Shown: positions 47,113-56,966, counted from the stretch's first letter. The stretch is DNA of 64,000 nucleotides from an uncultured Flavobacteriales bacterium (GCA_943788145.1 CALSPD010000004.1:78360-142359); one strand, 5' to 3'. Program-made: numbers and translations. The notes: generated by a model not told the origin, from the letters alone.

Positions 47113-47201
47113 TATAGGTCTCATCTAGTTAGTTTGGATATTCTTTGGATCAAGGCAACTTGTTTTCACTTTATCTCGTTTAATGGCCATAATAAATTCT
47201 T

Positions 47202-47561
47202 ATGGCACAAAGTTCAAATTCAAAGCGCTTAATCGATAAAGGTAGGCGTGCTCTGAAATTGAATTTTTCAGTTCACCGCATTTTCGAATCAGAAAAAATA
47301 GAGCGATACCTTTTTGATGGTATGTTGTTGCGCCTATTTGCCATTGGGTCGTGCTCGATTGCCGTTGGCGCATTTATCGAAAATGAATATCGTATCGTTG
47401 GGCTTATTCCGAAGGGAATGATTCATCATCTCGAAAAAATTCTAGAAGAACAAGATGATTATTGCATTCAGATTGATTGCACAAACTGCAGCCAACTTGA
47501 AAATGCGATGTGGATTTCAATTGTATCGCTTGGATCTTTGCTTGACCTCGATGCGGCTTAA
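47202..47561 (+). CDS. conserved hypothetical protein
   Basis: The 119-residue protein has no signal peptide. It is basic at the N-terminus (MAQSSNSKRLIDKGRRALKL), with a hydrophobic middle (LLRLFAIGSCSIAVGAFI) and an acidic C-terminus holding two cysteines (IQIDCTNCSQLENAMW). No domain was recognised. Its end overlaps the convergent glycosyltransferase by 4 bases. Confidence 0.5.
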   Translation: MAQSSNSKRLIDKGRRALKLNFSVHRIFESEKIERYLFDGMLLRLFAIGSCSIAVGAFIENEYRIVGLIPKGMIHHLEKILEEQDDYCIQIDCTNCSQLENAMWISIVSLGSLLDLDAA

Positions 47562-48607
47562 GGCCAGTTTAAATCAGAGAATTTCTTTTTATCACGCAAG
47601 AAATAATCAAGAACAATGGAGTTCGGATAAATGGCGGTTTTCGAATAATTCTTGATGTGCTTCTGAATTTGTCTGCGTTTTTTCATCCATTTATTTAGGC
47701 TTAGAAAGAAGCTCCAGTGGGCGTGAATGATTGAAAAGGAGGCTTTTATTTGTCCTCTCATTACCATATTGACGAAGGCCAAAGCATCCATGAACAGTCG
47801 GGCGAAAATTTTAGTAAAGACTTCACTCGGTGGAAGGTTTTTGAGCATCATAATCAGATTGTTTCGATGATTTCGAAACACCTTTTCGGGGCTTCCATAT
47901 GCGATAACGGCACCACCTATGTGATAAACCTCTGAACTCGAACAAACCATAACCTTATGACCTAAATTTTTAAGCCTCCAACACAAGTCGATTTCCTCCA
48001 TATGTGCAAAAAAATCATTGTCAAGACCACCGCTAGAATGGTAAAGTTCTGCTCGGATGAAAAAACAAGCGCCTGAGGCCCAAAATATCTCTTCATTAGA
48101 ATCATATTGACCTTCGTCTTCTTCGGTCGTGTAAAATATTCTTCCGCGACAAAACGGATAACCTTGATAATCAATAAAGCCTCCCGCAGCACCTGCATAT
48201 TCGAAATCGCTTTTCTTGTGCCATGATTTAATCTTGGGTTGAATTACAGCAACGTTCGGTTGCTCGTCAAATAGATTTAAGACTGGTTCAACCCAACCTT
48301 CACTCACCTCAATGTCGGAGCTAAGTAAACAATACAAATCGGCCTTAATTTGACTTAACCCGTCCTTATAACCATTTGTGAAACCGCGATTCTTTTCAAT
48401 ACGAATTACAGTGATGTCATCCTTGAACTCTTTAAGATATGCTTGAGTGGTGTCTGTTGACGCATTGTCGATTACAAACAGCTTGACATCATCTGATTTT
48501 GGCATTGTTCTCAGAACCACGGGTATGAATTTTTCCAGTAGGTCTCGGTTGTTGTAGCAGAGAAGCGCAATAGCGAGTTTTACATGTTGTGAATCAGAAC
48601 TTGTCAA
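47558..48607 (-). CDS. family 2 glycosyltransferase
   Basis: The 349-residue protein has a GT2 fold with KLAIALLCYNNRDLLEKFIP, LFVIDNASTDTTQAYLKEF, EKNRGFTNGYKDGL and the DxD-equivalent YCLLSSDIEV. ASGACFFIRAELYHSSGGLDNDFFAHMEEIDLCWRLKN contains the ED/W acceptor region. It resembles rhamnosyltransferase-like GT2 enzymes that build surface polysaccharides. No neighbouring polysaccharide genes are visible. It is convergent with the preceding gene and divergent from aroK across 259 bases. Confidence 0.9.
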   Translation of the reverse strand: MTSSDSQHVKLAIALLCYNNRDLLEKFIPVVLRTMPKSDDVKLFVIDNASTDTTQAYLKEFKDDITVIRIEKNRGFTNGYKDGLSQIKADLYCLLSSDIEVSEGWVEPVLNLFDEQPNVAVIQPKIKSWHKKSDFEYAGAAGGFIDYQGYPFCRGRIFYTTEEDEGQYDSNEEIFWASGACFFIRAELYHSSGGLDNDFFAHMEEIDLCWRLKNLGHKVMVCSSSEVYHIGGAVIAYGSPEKVFRNHRNNLIMMLKNLPPSEVFTKIFARLFMDALAFVNMVMRGQIKASFSIIHAHWSFFLSLNKWMKKRRQIQKHIKNYSKTAIYPNSIVLDYFLRDKKKFSDLNWP

Positions 48608-48866
48608 ATTGAGACGTTTAAGTCTGCAATGTTAATGATTAACCTTCGCCCACTAACGCTAAATAAATACTCAGAAAAAAGGACATTAAAAGCCAACTTT
48701 TCTTGTTATCTGGACAGAATTGTCGATTGTGAGCAATAGTAGATAGGCGAATAGAAGTTCTTAGGGAGCTATTTTTACGAAAATTAGCCAAGCCAATGGT
48801 GTTGTTAACTTCGAAGCAAAGGACAGCTTCGAAACTCTTAATGAAGCTTACTTCGATTATGAATAA

Positions 48867-49433
48867 ATGAAAGAAAGTAATATAGTAATGTATCCGAATA
48901 AGATTTTTGTCTGGGGAATGATGGGGGTTGGTAAGTCAACGGTTGGTCGAAAACTGGCTAAAAAATTGGACTGGAAATTCTATGACTTGGACGAGCAGAT
49001 CGTTAAGCGAACTGGTGAATCGATTGAAGACATTTTCGAAATGCAAGGGGAAAGTGGGTTCAGGACTATTGAGTCTGATGTTCTGACCGATTTAATACAA
49101 GATATTGATGTAGTTATTTCTACCGGAGGAGGCACACCTTGTTTTAATGATAATGACCACCTGATGTTGACTTCTGGGATTTGCGTGTGGCTTGATGCTC
49201 CGCCCAAGTTTTTGCAAAGTCGAGTAAAGAATAGTATGCAAATAAGGCCTTTACTTCGAGGCTTGAATGATGAGGAGCAAATACAAGTTTTGAATGATTT
49301 ACTTGCGAAGCGAACATGCTATTACGAACAGGCGGCATTAAAAGTGAGCGCCAAAAATTTTGATCAGAAAAATTTAACGGAGCAACTTCTGCCTTTATTC
49401 AAGAATAATCCGAGGTTCATCATCAAGGATTAG
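48867..49433 (+). CDS. aroK: shikimate kinase
   Basis: The 188-residue protein has the P-loop GMMGVGKSTVGRKLA, DLDEQIVKRTGESIEDIF for shikimate binding, ESGFRTIE and the ISTGGGTPCF motif. The lid region has MQIRPLLRG. It phosphorylates shikimate in the chorismate pathway. An in-frame ATG at 48888 (MYPNKIFVWG) could be the true start. Its 3' end overlaps the convergent phosphoribosyltransferase by 39 bases. Confidence 0.95.
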   Translation: MKESNIVMYPNKIFVWGMMGVGKSTVGRKLAKKLDWKFYDLDEQIVKRTGESIEDIFEMQGESGFRTIESDVLTDLIQDIDVVISTGGGTPCFNDNDHLMLTSGICVWLDAPPKFLQSRVKNSMQIRPLLRGLNDEEQIQVLNDLLAKRTCYYEQAALKVSAKNFDQKNLTEQLLPLFKNNPRFIIKD

Positions 49434-49862
49434 TGCTAAATTTTCTTGAAGCGTTGTTGCGAGGCTTAAGCCAGTAAAGTCGCTGTGGATAGGAAATCTA
49501 CGATGCATCCGATCAACTAAACAAGCAGTCATCAATCGTTTTAGATTGAAATCAGTGAAGAGTGCGGACGCTCTCATCATAGTGTCACCACTATTTACTA
49601 TATCATCTATTATCAGGACGTGATCAAAAAGCTCGGATTTTTCCAAGTGTATTACTTCGGTTAGATCCAGCTCTATGATAGATAAATCAAGTTTTGAAAT
49701 AGCTTCTAACTCTTTGAACAATTGATGCGCAACCCAAACGCCTCTTGGTTTGATGCCTACAAGCGTCACTCCTTGGTAGCCATGACAAGCTTCGATAGTT
49801 TGAAAAGCAATACGCCTAATTATGCGTTGAATTCGTATGGAGTCAAGTACAATTGTTTTCAT
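49395..49862 (-). CDS. PyrR-like phosphoribosyltransferase
   Basis: The 155-residue protein starts MKTIVLDSIRIQRIIRRIAFQ; an ATG at 49895 would add 11 residues. It carries the PRTase hood region (VTLVGIKPRGVWVAHQLF) and the PRPP-binding loop VLIIDDIVNSGDTMM. It resembles PyrR/uracil-type type I phosphoribosyltransferases. Whether it regulates pyrimidine genes or salvages a base cannot be told. Its last 39 bases are antisense to the aroK end, so the C-termini of both proteins share DNA. Confidence 0.87.
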   Translation of the reverse strand: MKTIVLDSIRIQRIIRRIAFQTIEACHGYQGVTLVGIKPRGVWVAHQLFKELEAISKLDLSIIELDLTEVIHLEKSELFDHVLIIDDIVNSGDTMMRASALFTDFNLKRLMTACLVDRMHRRFPIHSDFTGLSLATTLQENLALILDDEPRIILE

Positions 49863-49949
49863 GGAATTGAGGATGAGTCCAAAGGTAGAAATCAAATTGT
49901 TGGTAGTTCAAGACAGATCACTTTATTACATTTAAACCGATTTTAAAAA

Positions 49950-51077
49950 ATGTATCAGAAACTACTTTTTCTTGTGCTTTTTTGCGGTGTTTTCAGCCAT
50001 GTACAATCTCAAGTTGTGCTTTCCGGGAATGTCACTCATGAAGATGAAGTCGTGAATGGCGTGGTCATTCAAGTCTTGGAAAACGATAGAATTCAACGAA
50101 CCATTTCGGCCAATAAAAGAGGACGATATCAAATTGAGTTTGATTATGGTCATGAATATCTGCTAGTGTTCAGAGCTTCTTATATGATTCCTGTTAAAAT
50201 TGAAATCAACACCAAATTACAAGATTCGAAGCTGAGCGAAGTAAAAATTGATGTACCACTCAATATGACCCTTTTCAAAAGGTATAAAGGGATGGATATT
50301 TCGGCTTACGATAAGCCCATTGGTGTGGTTTTAAACTCAGGAACAGGTGAGCAAGCCTTCTCATTTGTGGCAGATCCTCTGGTGTTAGCAGAAATTCAAG
50401 AAGTGAATGCAGAAGCTAAGCGAAGAGCCGAGAATGGAGAGCGTCCAATAGAAATTGTAGAAACCGAGGTTTTAACCGATGGTCTGGCAAGATCCATCGC
50501 AAATAGTGAGGAGAAAGGCAAGAAAGTTATTGACGTAAACGTGCAGAAAGAACTGAAGAAATTGGATTCCAATGTGATAGATAAAATGGAGGCTACACCA
50601 TTAAGCCGATTCGAAGCCATAGAAAAAGCGGAAGATGAAAAAGTTCAATACAGGCAAAAAAGACAAAATCAATTCAACGAAAGTGTAACGGATCAGAAAG
50701 CTTTAGAAAGTGATTTTATCTATGGAAATAAGGCCATTCGAAAAGAAACTTTCGAGACGAACAAAATGGAGGAGAACCAGGCGCTTGACGCCAGAATTAA
50801 AAAACAAAATCAATTCGATGAAATATTGATTCTTAATGCCGAAAGTCGCCAACCTATAGGACCACGTATAGCAGATGATATTAAACTATTAGAAAAGAAA
50901 AAAGAAGAGGGAACTTTCTTTGATGAAGAAACACTAATAGTCCAACAAGGGATGATAAAAAACACCTATAAAATTACCACTCAAAATTGGCTCTTTTTTG
51001 AGGTGAATTACTACTATAAAAATGGGAAGGAAATTTCTGAAGATGAATACTTTAAAATGAGAAATGCAATTGATTAG
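49950..51077 (+). CDS. exported protein with carboxypeptidase-like regulatory domain
   Basis: The 375-residue protein has a signal peptide (MYQKLLFLVLFCGVFSHVQSQ). A prealbumin-like regulatory domain follows (VVLSGNVTHEDEVVNGVVIQVLEND, GRYQIEFDYGHEYLLVFRA; residues 22-90), then a long charged, probably coiled-coil middle (NAEAKRRAENGERPI, LKKLDSNVIDKMEATPLS). The C-terminal domain has the aromatic NWLFFEVNYYYKNGKEIS. The function is unknown. Its end overlaps the propeller regulator by 14 bases, which suggests a coupled operon of three. Confidence 0.7.
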   Translation: MYQKLLFLVLFCGVFSHVQSQVVLSGNVTHEDEVVNGVVIQVLENDRIQRTISANKRGRYQIEFDYGHEYLLVFRASYMIPVKIEINTKLQDSKLSEVKIDVPLNMTLFKRYKGMDISAYDKPIGVVLNSGTGEQAFSFVADPLVLAEIQEVNAEAKRRAENGERPIEIVETEVLTDGLARSIANSEEKGKKVIDVNVQKELKKLDSNVIDKMEATPLSRFEAIEKAEDEKVQYRQKRQNQFNESVTDQKALESDFIYGNKAIRKETFETNKMEENQALDARIKKQNQFDEILILNAESRQPIGPRIADDIKLLEKKKEEGTFFDEETLIVQQGMIKNTYKITTQNWLFFEVNYYYKNGKEISEDEYFKMRNAID

Positions 51078-54000
51078 GACCTTAAGCACTTTCTTGTTTG
51101 TCTGTCAGTTTATGGCGTTGACAGCACAGGTGTGCAGTTTTAAAAATTTTGGCCTTGATAAGAAGGAATTTCCATCACGCATTGAATGCATTAATCAAGG
51201 CGTGAATGGCGAGTTATACATTGGCACACTTGCCGGGCTCGTTGTTTATGACGGTGAAAACTTCAGGCAGATTACGGAGGCCGAAGGATTAGGCGAAAAT
51301 GCGGTTTCTGCAATAGGGGTTAAAGATGAATTTGTTTGGATTGGACATTGGGCTGGAAGTGTAACGATCTATAACGCAAAGGACGCTTCTGTTGATGTGA
51401 TCGACCTTCGAGAAGCACTGAATTTTAGTTCGATAGTCTGCATAGAACCAGTTTCAAAGACTTCTGGTTTGCTTGTTTCCAAGGAAGGCAAAGTGTATAT
51501 GTATTCTGAATCAGGATTAGAACAAATTTTGATTGAAGCAAATACAGCGAACGAAAAAGTACTTTCCATTATCTCCGATTCAACGGCCTATTATGTAATT
51601 ACTAACCATGGAATTTATAAAACGACCGTAGAGGGAAGTTTTGCCGTTTGGGAAACTATTTTTCATACCGACCTTGAGTTGACATGTGCCAGTTTTTTGC
51701 AGACGAATCAATGGGCGGTTGGAACAACATCTGGCGGGTATATGCTGCAAGTTGACTCTCGAGAACTTCTCCCAATTGGAGTAGGGTTAGAATTGGGCCG
51801 AATTGTTTCGATACTGCAAGATCAAGAAGAGTTTTTATGGGTAGGAACGGCTGAAAAAGGGGTTGTAAAGTATCATCCTATTACAAAAAAAATAGAGACA
51901 ATAAAAAGAGATAATGGCTTGAGCTATAATCAGGTAAGGACTCTTTTTATGGATCGAGAAGGGATAGTTTGGATCGCAACGGTAGCTGGATTAGATCAAT
52001 ATCTTGGTCAGGCATTCATTCTTTTTGACAGGCGGTCTGGGCTTCCTGAAAACCTAATATGGGATTTTGCGATGTTCCAGGATCAGTTTTTATTGGCTAC
52101 TTCTCAAAGCCTAGATTTAGTAAAGATAAGCGAGGATAACAAGAACGTGAGAGTAATTAAGCGGTTTTCTCTTAACGATGAAGAGCCGCGAAAAATCCTA
52201 TTCAAGCATCAAGGTGAGCTCGTGTATGTAATCACAGCAGAAAAAAACATCTGGTACGGAAGCATCGATAATGGATTCGAAAAAATTCTAGAGCTCAATG
52301 AAGTTGCAATGGCCGTTGAAGAAGTAAATGGGGAAATATGGGTAGGAACCACAAAAGGCATATTTAAAGTCTCGAAAGGCAAACTCTTGGAACAATACAC
52401 AGAAGATACCGGCCTGGGTGGCGATAAAGTCAATGGTATATACTATTCTAAGGTTCGAAATGAAACATGGATTACCGTTCTAGGAGGACCATGTACTTTG
52501 TATAAGGATGGACGGTTTAAGAAATATGGCTTAGAGGCTGGATTGACGTCTAGTGTCATACAAGATGCAGCATTTGATAAAAAAGGATATCCTTGGTTTG
52601 CAACCTATGACGATGGTGTGATCTATTTTAATGGCAATGAATTCAAAAATTTATCTGAAAAAGTCAGTTTAAGCTCGACCACGACTTTCGCCATAGAAAT
52701 TGACGAAAATGAATCTGTTTGGATCGGTCATAATTGGGGGTTGGATTTATATCGGATTCCGTTTGAAGATGTTAGTAGATTCGGAAAAGATCAAGGATTC
52801 ATGGGAATGGAAGTGAACTCTGGGGCAATTCACAGCGATGGAAATAAGAACATTGTAATGGGTACCTTGATGGGACTATTGCGCTTTACACCTTCGTCAT
52901 TTCGAACGAATATTATTGAACCCATCACGATTATTAAGTCGATAAGGGTTGGTGACAAGAGCTTAACCGCGGATGAAAATGACGTAAGTATTGATTTTGG
53001 TAAAAGCGATCTGAAAATTGAATTTTCAGGAATTTCATTGGTTAATCCTGATCAGAATAGATATGAATACAGACTTTTAGGGGCGCATGAAAGTTGGAAA
53101 ACTAAACTGGATCAATCTCCGATCGAATACCTTTCCTTGCCACCGGGTAATTTCACTTTTGAATTAAGAACGTGCAATAGTTCAGGATTTTGCAATAAAA
53201 ATCCTGTCTCCTTCTCATTCACGATTACCCCCCCTTTTTATAGAACATGGTGGTTTTATACCTTGATATTTTTGCTAGTTGTCTTGGCAATTTTCTTGAT
53301 GGATCGATATAGAGTGCTTGCATTGATCGATGAAAAAAACCAATTGTCTGAAAGACTATCAGTTTATGAACAGCAGCTAATAGAACGCACCCAATATGCA
53401 GAAGAATTAAAACAACAAATTGATTATAATGACATATTATATGATCAACTCATTCAGACAGATAAACCAAAGAGGCTCGTCTCATTAACTTTACCTAAAG
53501 ACGATTTAAGCGCGGATCAAATCATTGAAATGGATTTTAATTCCTTTCAAGTTTATGGTCTTATTGATCTTGGTGTTTCGGGTTTAATTGGCAAGTTTTT
53601 AATGGAGCGTATCAAACTTGAATTTACTGGGGCTATTCAACGTATCAATAATATTACGCCCAATTTGGTGATTTCTGCTTTGGATGAACTGATAAGTGCT
53701 CAATTGAATAAATTGGACAAGCATAAAGAAGCGGGTTGGGTAATTCTAATAAAAGACAATGATTCGTTGAAAGTGCACAATAGGTTGTTGAGCTATTTTG
53801 TAATGGATGCCAATGAAGTTGTTGAGATTAAAGCCGCTGTTGATAAGACAAATTTCGTCATGGAAACAATTGACTTTTCGAGCCGGATATTCGCGTCTAG
53901 CGATGGGGTTATTGAACAATTAAGTGCAGATGGCACGAAAACCTATGGAAAAAGAAGACTTCATGCGAAACTTTCAGATTCGGTTTCTTTGGATTCAAAT

Positions 54001-54093
54001 TCAATTTTAAAAATTATTCAAGATGATATTCGCGCATGGCAAGGAGCCATGGAACAATCGGATGATATATGTCTAATAATATGGGAACCGTGA
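51064..54093 (+). CDS. two-component-type beta-propeller sensor with PP2C/SpoIIE-like C-terminus
   Basis: The 1009-residue protein has a signal peptide, then Reg_prop beta-propeller repeats (about 30-610; ENAVSAIGVKDEFVWIGHW, SYNQVRTLFMDREGIVWIAT, WVGTTKGIFKV). A Y_Y_Y domain (about 650-720), one membrane helix (WWFYTLIFLLVVLAIFLM), a coiled coil and a roughly 200-residue cytoplasmic domain follow. The last domain looks like SpoIIE/PP2C (VYGLIDLGVSGLIGKFLM, and the end QSDDICLIIWEP), but the usual acidic and AD-GHG signatures are poorly kept, so activity is doubtful. It overlaps genes on both sides. Confidence 0.82.
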   Translation: MQLIRTLSTFLFVCQFMALTAQVCSFKNFGLDKKEFPSRIECINQGVNGELYIGTLAGLVVYDGENFRQITEAEGLGENAVSAIGVKDEFVWIGHWAGSVTIYNAKDASVDVIDLREALNFSSIVCIEPVSKTSGLLVSKEGKVYMYSESGLEQILIEANTANEKVLSIISDSTAYYVITNHGIYKTTVEGSFAVWETIFHTDLELTCASFLQTNQWAVGTTSGGYMLQVDSRELLPIGVGLELGRIVSILQDQEEFLWVGTAEKGVVKYHPITKKIETIKRDNGLSYNQVRTLFMDREGIVWIATVAGLDQYLGQAFILFDRRSGLPENLIWDFAMFQDQFLLATSQSLDLVKISEDNKNVRVIKRFSLNDEEPRKILFKHQGELVYVITAEKNIWYGSIDNGFEKILELNEVAMAVEEVNGEIWVGTTKGIFKVSKGKLLEQYTEDTGLGGDKVNGIYYSKVRNETWITVLGGPCTLYKDGRFKKYGLEAGLTSSVIQDAAFDKKGYPWFATYDDGVIYFNGNEFKNLSEKVSLSSTTTFAIEIDENESVWIGHNWGLDLYRIPFEDVSRFGKDQGFMGMEVNSGAIHSDGNKNIVMGTLMGLLRFTPSSFRTNIIEPITIIKSIRVGDKSLTADENDVSIDFGKSDLKIEFSGISLVNPDQNRYEYRLLGAHESWKTKLDQSPIEYLSLPPGNFTFELRTCNSSGFCNKNPVSFSFTITPPFYRTWWFYTLIFLLVVLAIFLMDRYRVLALIDEKNQLSERLSVYEQQLIERTQYAEELKQQIDYNDILYDQLIQTDKPKRLVSLTLPKDDLSADQIIEMDFNSFQVYGLIDLGVSGLIGKFLMERIKLEFTGAIQRINNITPNLVISALDELISAQLNKLDKHKEAGWVILIKDNDSLKVHNRLLSYFVMDANEVVEIKAAVDKTNFVMETIDFSSRIFASSDGVIEQLSADGTKTYGKRRLHAKLSDSVSLDSNSILKIIQDDIRAWQGAMEQSDDICLIIWEP

Positions 54094-54893
54094 AATACAA
54101 ACTCTATTTAATTTGCCTTTGCCTGGTAATTTGTTCCTGCAATAATCAGCCCTCAGCGTTATCAGATGAAGCGCATCGACCTAGTGATTGGACTTCAACA
54201 TTCGAATTGGATTTGGGTCTCGATTCTATATCAGATGAAATTGAGCACCATGAAGTTATCAGTGCCAAGACTAGCAATAGCCTTGAATCTTTAGTTGACC
54301 AAATTTGGAAAATGGCCTTTAGTGGGGATGCAAGGGTTTATGGTACAAATGCATTTGGCGAAATGGACCAATCCAATGAACTTGAACCAGATGATTTACT
54401 GACCATTCTAAAGGAATTGGATACTATTTCCATTGAGGATATTCATTCTGGCGAATTTGTGGATACAGTGATCGACCTAAGTTTTAATATTAAAAGCGTG
54501 AGTGCGCTAGTTATTTTCTCAAAATTTGGTCTGAATGATAGGGGAGAATTGGCTGCTGAACCATATGCTATTTCGATTGGACGACAGGTGTTTGAAGAGG
54601 AAACAGGGAAGTTTCGAGGAATATCAAATAAATTCTTTGTTGGATTAAAATCTTCAGATCAAGAGATGTCAAATTCGTGCGATCAACGCTTTTGTTTAAT
54701 GACTGATTCTCTCGGTATAATGCGCGTTTCTCACCTAGATTTCTATCAAGGATCGAATATTTTACCTTTTCAAGAATTGGTGTCAGAAGCACAAAAGTCA
54801 AATGATTCAATGAATTTGAATTTCGACTTATCTCTGGGCTACATTGACCAGCGAATCGTAATAAAGTTTAAGCAGCTGCCTGTCGAAGCCTAA
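54081..54893 (+). CDS. lipoprotein, hypothetical
   Basis: The protein has about 270 residues from the ATG at 54081 (MGTVKYKLYLICLCLVICSC), with a lipobox Cys at about residue 20; an ATG at 54069 is also in frame. The mature part is acidic and shows no known domain. A segment reads SFNIKSVSALVIFSKFGLNDRG. It overlaps the propeller sensor by 13 bases and could be its envelope partner. Its stop overlaps the convergent methyltransferase by 4 bases. Confidence 0.6.
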   Translation: MGTVKYKLYLICLCLVICSCNNQPSALSDEAHRPSDWTSTFELDLGLDSISDEIEHHEVISAKTSNSLESLVDQIWKMAFSGDARVYGTNAFGEMDQSNELEPDDLLTILKELDTISIEDIHSGEFVDTVIDLSFNIKSVSALVIFSKFGLNDRGELAAEPYAISIGRQVFEEETGKFRGISNKFFVGLKSSDQEMSNSCDQRFCLMTDSLGIMRVSHLDFYQGSNILPFQELVSEAQKSNDSMNLNFDLSLGYIDQRIVIKFKQLPVEA

Positions 54894-55489
54894 AGATTGA
54901 TTCTCTTTTCGAATAAAATAAACAGCTCATTCCCTGACCTTGGAGCGATGCTATTATAAGCTAGGTCACAAATCTTTATTTTGAATAGTGGCTCAAAATA
55001 GTTGAGGTATTCGGCCCGATTACCTCCGAAAGGTGGAGTCTCTTTTCCAAAGTCGTTTTCAAAAAGTAGTCCAACGATTTTGCCTCCTGGTTTCAGTAAT
55101 GATGCGGCTTTCTCGGCATAGGCAGATCTCAACGAAGGATCAATGGCACAAAAAAAGGTCTGTTCGATAATTAGATCATATGCTCCCTGAAGTTGGAAAA
55201 AATCGCCATTCAACAAGTGGCTAGCTGGAAACGTTGGAACGCGTTTTTGAAATTTCTTAAGAGCTGTTGGAGCAACATCCAATAAAAAGACATTTTTGAA
55301 TCCCATTTTATGAAGATATTCCCCTTCCCACGCATTTCCACATCCAGGAATTAAGATTTGAGATTCGAAATTGGTCAGTTGATCGAAGTAAGCAACGAGT
55401 GGGGTTGAGGCCTGACCCAGATCCCATCCCGTTTGGGAACTTTGCCATCGATTTTCCCAATAATCCTTTTGAAACATCCGATCAGACAA
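54890..55489 (-). CDS. TPMT-like SAM-dependent methyltransferase
   Basis: The 199-residue protein has WENRWQSSQTGWDLGQASTP, the SAM-binding motif ILIPGCGNAWEGEYL and VFLLDVAPTALKKFQKR. DLIIEQTFFCAIDPSLR follows, and LLKPGGKIVGLLF. These fit the thiopurine S-methyltransferase branch, which methylates thiols, halides or similar small nucleophiles. It starts 5 bases after ribBA on the same strand. Confidence 0.87.
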   Translation of the reverse strand: MSDRMFQKDYWENRWQSSQTGWDLGQASTPLVAYFDQLTNFESQILIPGCGNAWEGEYLHKMGFKNVFLLDVAPTALKKFQKRVPTFPASHLLNGDFFQLQGAYDLIIEQTFFCAIDPSLRSAYAEKAASLLKPGGKIVGLLFENDFGKETPPFGGNRAEYLNYFEPLFKIKICDLAYNSIAPRSGNELFILFEKRINL

Positions 55490-55494
55490 TACGA

Positions 55495-56715
55495 TTATCC
55501 TTTTGAATGCTTTCCTTCAAGTTTCAGTTCATGTCCCATTTTATCCTTTTTGGTTTGCATGTACTTCGCATTATGCGGGTTCGTGTCGGTTTCTGTGTGA
55601 ACGACTTCTACGATCTCTAGTCCATATCCGATAAGGCCTGTCCTTTTTTTAGGATTATTGCTAATAAGCTTCATTTTTCGAACACCCAATTCGTTGAGAA
55701 TTTGGGCTCCCACTCCATAGTCTCGTTCATCCATTTTAAAACCAAGTTCTAGGTTAGCTTCAACCGTATCAAGTCCATTTTCTTGAAGCTTGTAAGCCTT
55801 TAATTTGTTTAATAACCCTATGCCTCGTCCTTCTTGTTGCATATAGACTAAAACGCCTTTTCCCGTTTTTTCAATCAGCTGCATTGCCTCATGAAGTTGT
55901 GTTCCGCAATCGCAACGATAGCTGCCGAAGATGTCGCCAGTAACACAAGAAGAATGCACTCTTACTAAAACGGATTCATCTGCCGTCCAAGTTCCTTTGG
56001 TCAATGCTACATGCTCTTCCCCCGTTGTTGTTTGCTTAAAGGCGTGCATCGTAAAATTCCCCCATTGCGTTGGCAATGAAACGCTGACTTCTTTTTGGAT
56101 AATTCGCTCCGTTCGCATACGATAAGCGACTAAATCTTCAATGGAAATGATTTTAAGATCAAAACGTTTTGCAATTTCTTGTAATTGAGGTAGGCGAGCC
56201 ATTGTACCGTCTTCGTTCATTATTTCAACCAAAACTCCCGCAGGGCTTAATCCGGCTAATTTGGCTAAATCAATGGCAGCTTCGGTGTGGCCAGTTCGCC
56301 TTAAAACTCCTCCTCTTCGAGCTCGCAGCGGGAAAATATGTCCAGGTTTTCCCAAGTCACTAGGTTTCGTATTTGGATCTATTAGTGCTTTTATAGTTTT
56401 TGCTCTATCACTAGCCGAAATTCCCGTTGTTACTCCTTGACCAATTAAATCGACCGATACGGTAAATGGAGTTTCATGGAGCGCGGTATTCTTGCTAACC
56501 ATAAGATCGAGTTCAAGCTCGTCACATCTGTCTTCCACCAACGAAGTGCAAATGAGTCCGCGACCATGAGTCGCCATGAAGTTGATAATTTCTGGGGTGA
56601 TGTGATCGGCCGAGGATATAAAATCTCCCTCATTCTCTCTGTCCTCGTCATCAACCACAATGACCACTTTCCCACTTCTGAAGTCTTCTAACGCCTCTTC
56701 AATCGTATTCAACAT
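55495..56715 (-). CDS. ribBA: bifunctional riboflavin enzyme RibBA
   Basis: The 406-residue protein has an N-terminal dihydroxybutanone phosphate synthase domain (about 1-200; [32 protein letters not shown]). The C-terminal GTP cyclohydrolase II domain (about 205-400) has the zinc cysteines in [18 protein letters not shown] and then [15 protein letters not shown]. It makes two riboflavin precursors. A -7 box (TAGCTTTG, 56733-56740) lies upstream. No FMN riboswitch consensus was found in the 251-base gap. Confidence 0.96.
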   Translation of the reverse strand: MLNTIEEALEDFRSGKVVIVVDDEDRENEGDFISSADHITPEIINFMATHGRGLICTSLVEDRCDELELDLMVSKNTALHETPFTVSVDLIGQGVTTGISASDRAKTIKALIDPNTKPSDLGKPGHIFPLRARRGGVLRRTGHTEAAIDLAKLAGLSPAGVLVEIMNEDGTMARLPQLQEIAKRFDLKIISIEDLVAYRMRTERIIQKEVSVSLPTQWGNFTMHAFKQTTTGEEHVALTKGTWTADESVLVRVHSSCVTGDIFGSYRCDCGTQLHEAMQLIEKTGKGVLVYMQQEGRGIGLLNKLKAYKLQENGLDTVEANLELGFKMDERDYGVGAQILNELGVRKMKLISNNPKKRTGLIGYGLEIVEVVHTETDTNPHNAKYMQTKKDKMGHELKLEGKHSKG

Positions 56716-56732
56716 CCTACTTAAATTTTGTG

Positions 56733-56740
56733 CAAAGCTA
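56733..56740 (-). promoter_or_regulatory. -7 promoter box of ribBA
   Basis: TAGCTTTG on the minus strand fits TAnnTTTG and lies 18 bases before the ribBA start. No -33 TTTG was seen. Confidence 0.45.
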
Positions 56741-56966
56741 CCAAAGCATTCTATAAGACCTTCATTCAGGCGCTTTAAGTTCCTTTGAATTTGCCTGGAA
56801 TACTTTTCGATTTGGACGGATTCGGAAAATTTGTCATTATGAGTCTAAACAATTGCTAATGAATGGGTTAAAATGTCATTTGTTTGGAAATTGATCGGAA
56901 AAATCGTCATGAAAAATTGCTTGGATTGGGAATTGTTTTGAACTTGGAAAACAAAAAACAACAACT

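Noticed and set aside
48770..48866. Short protein-like frame ending in the aroK start region (…NFEAKDSFETLNEAYFDYE)
   Set aside because: It has no usable start codon and a stop directly upstream; it could be chance or a relic, and I cannot support a gene.
56716..56966. FMN riboswitch upstream of ribBA
   Set aside because: No FMN aptamer consensus was seen on the ribBA strand; the region is AT-rich with only a -7 box.
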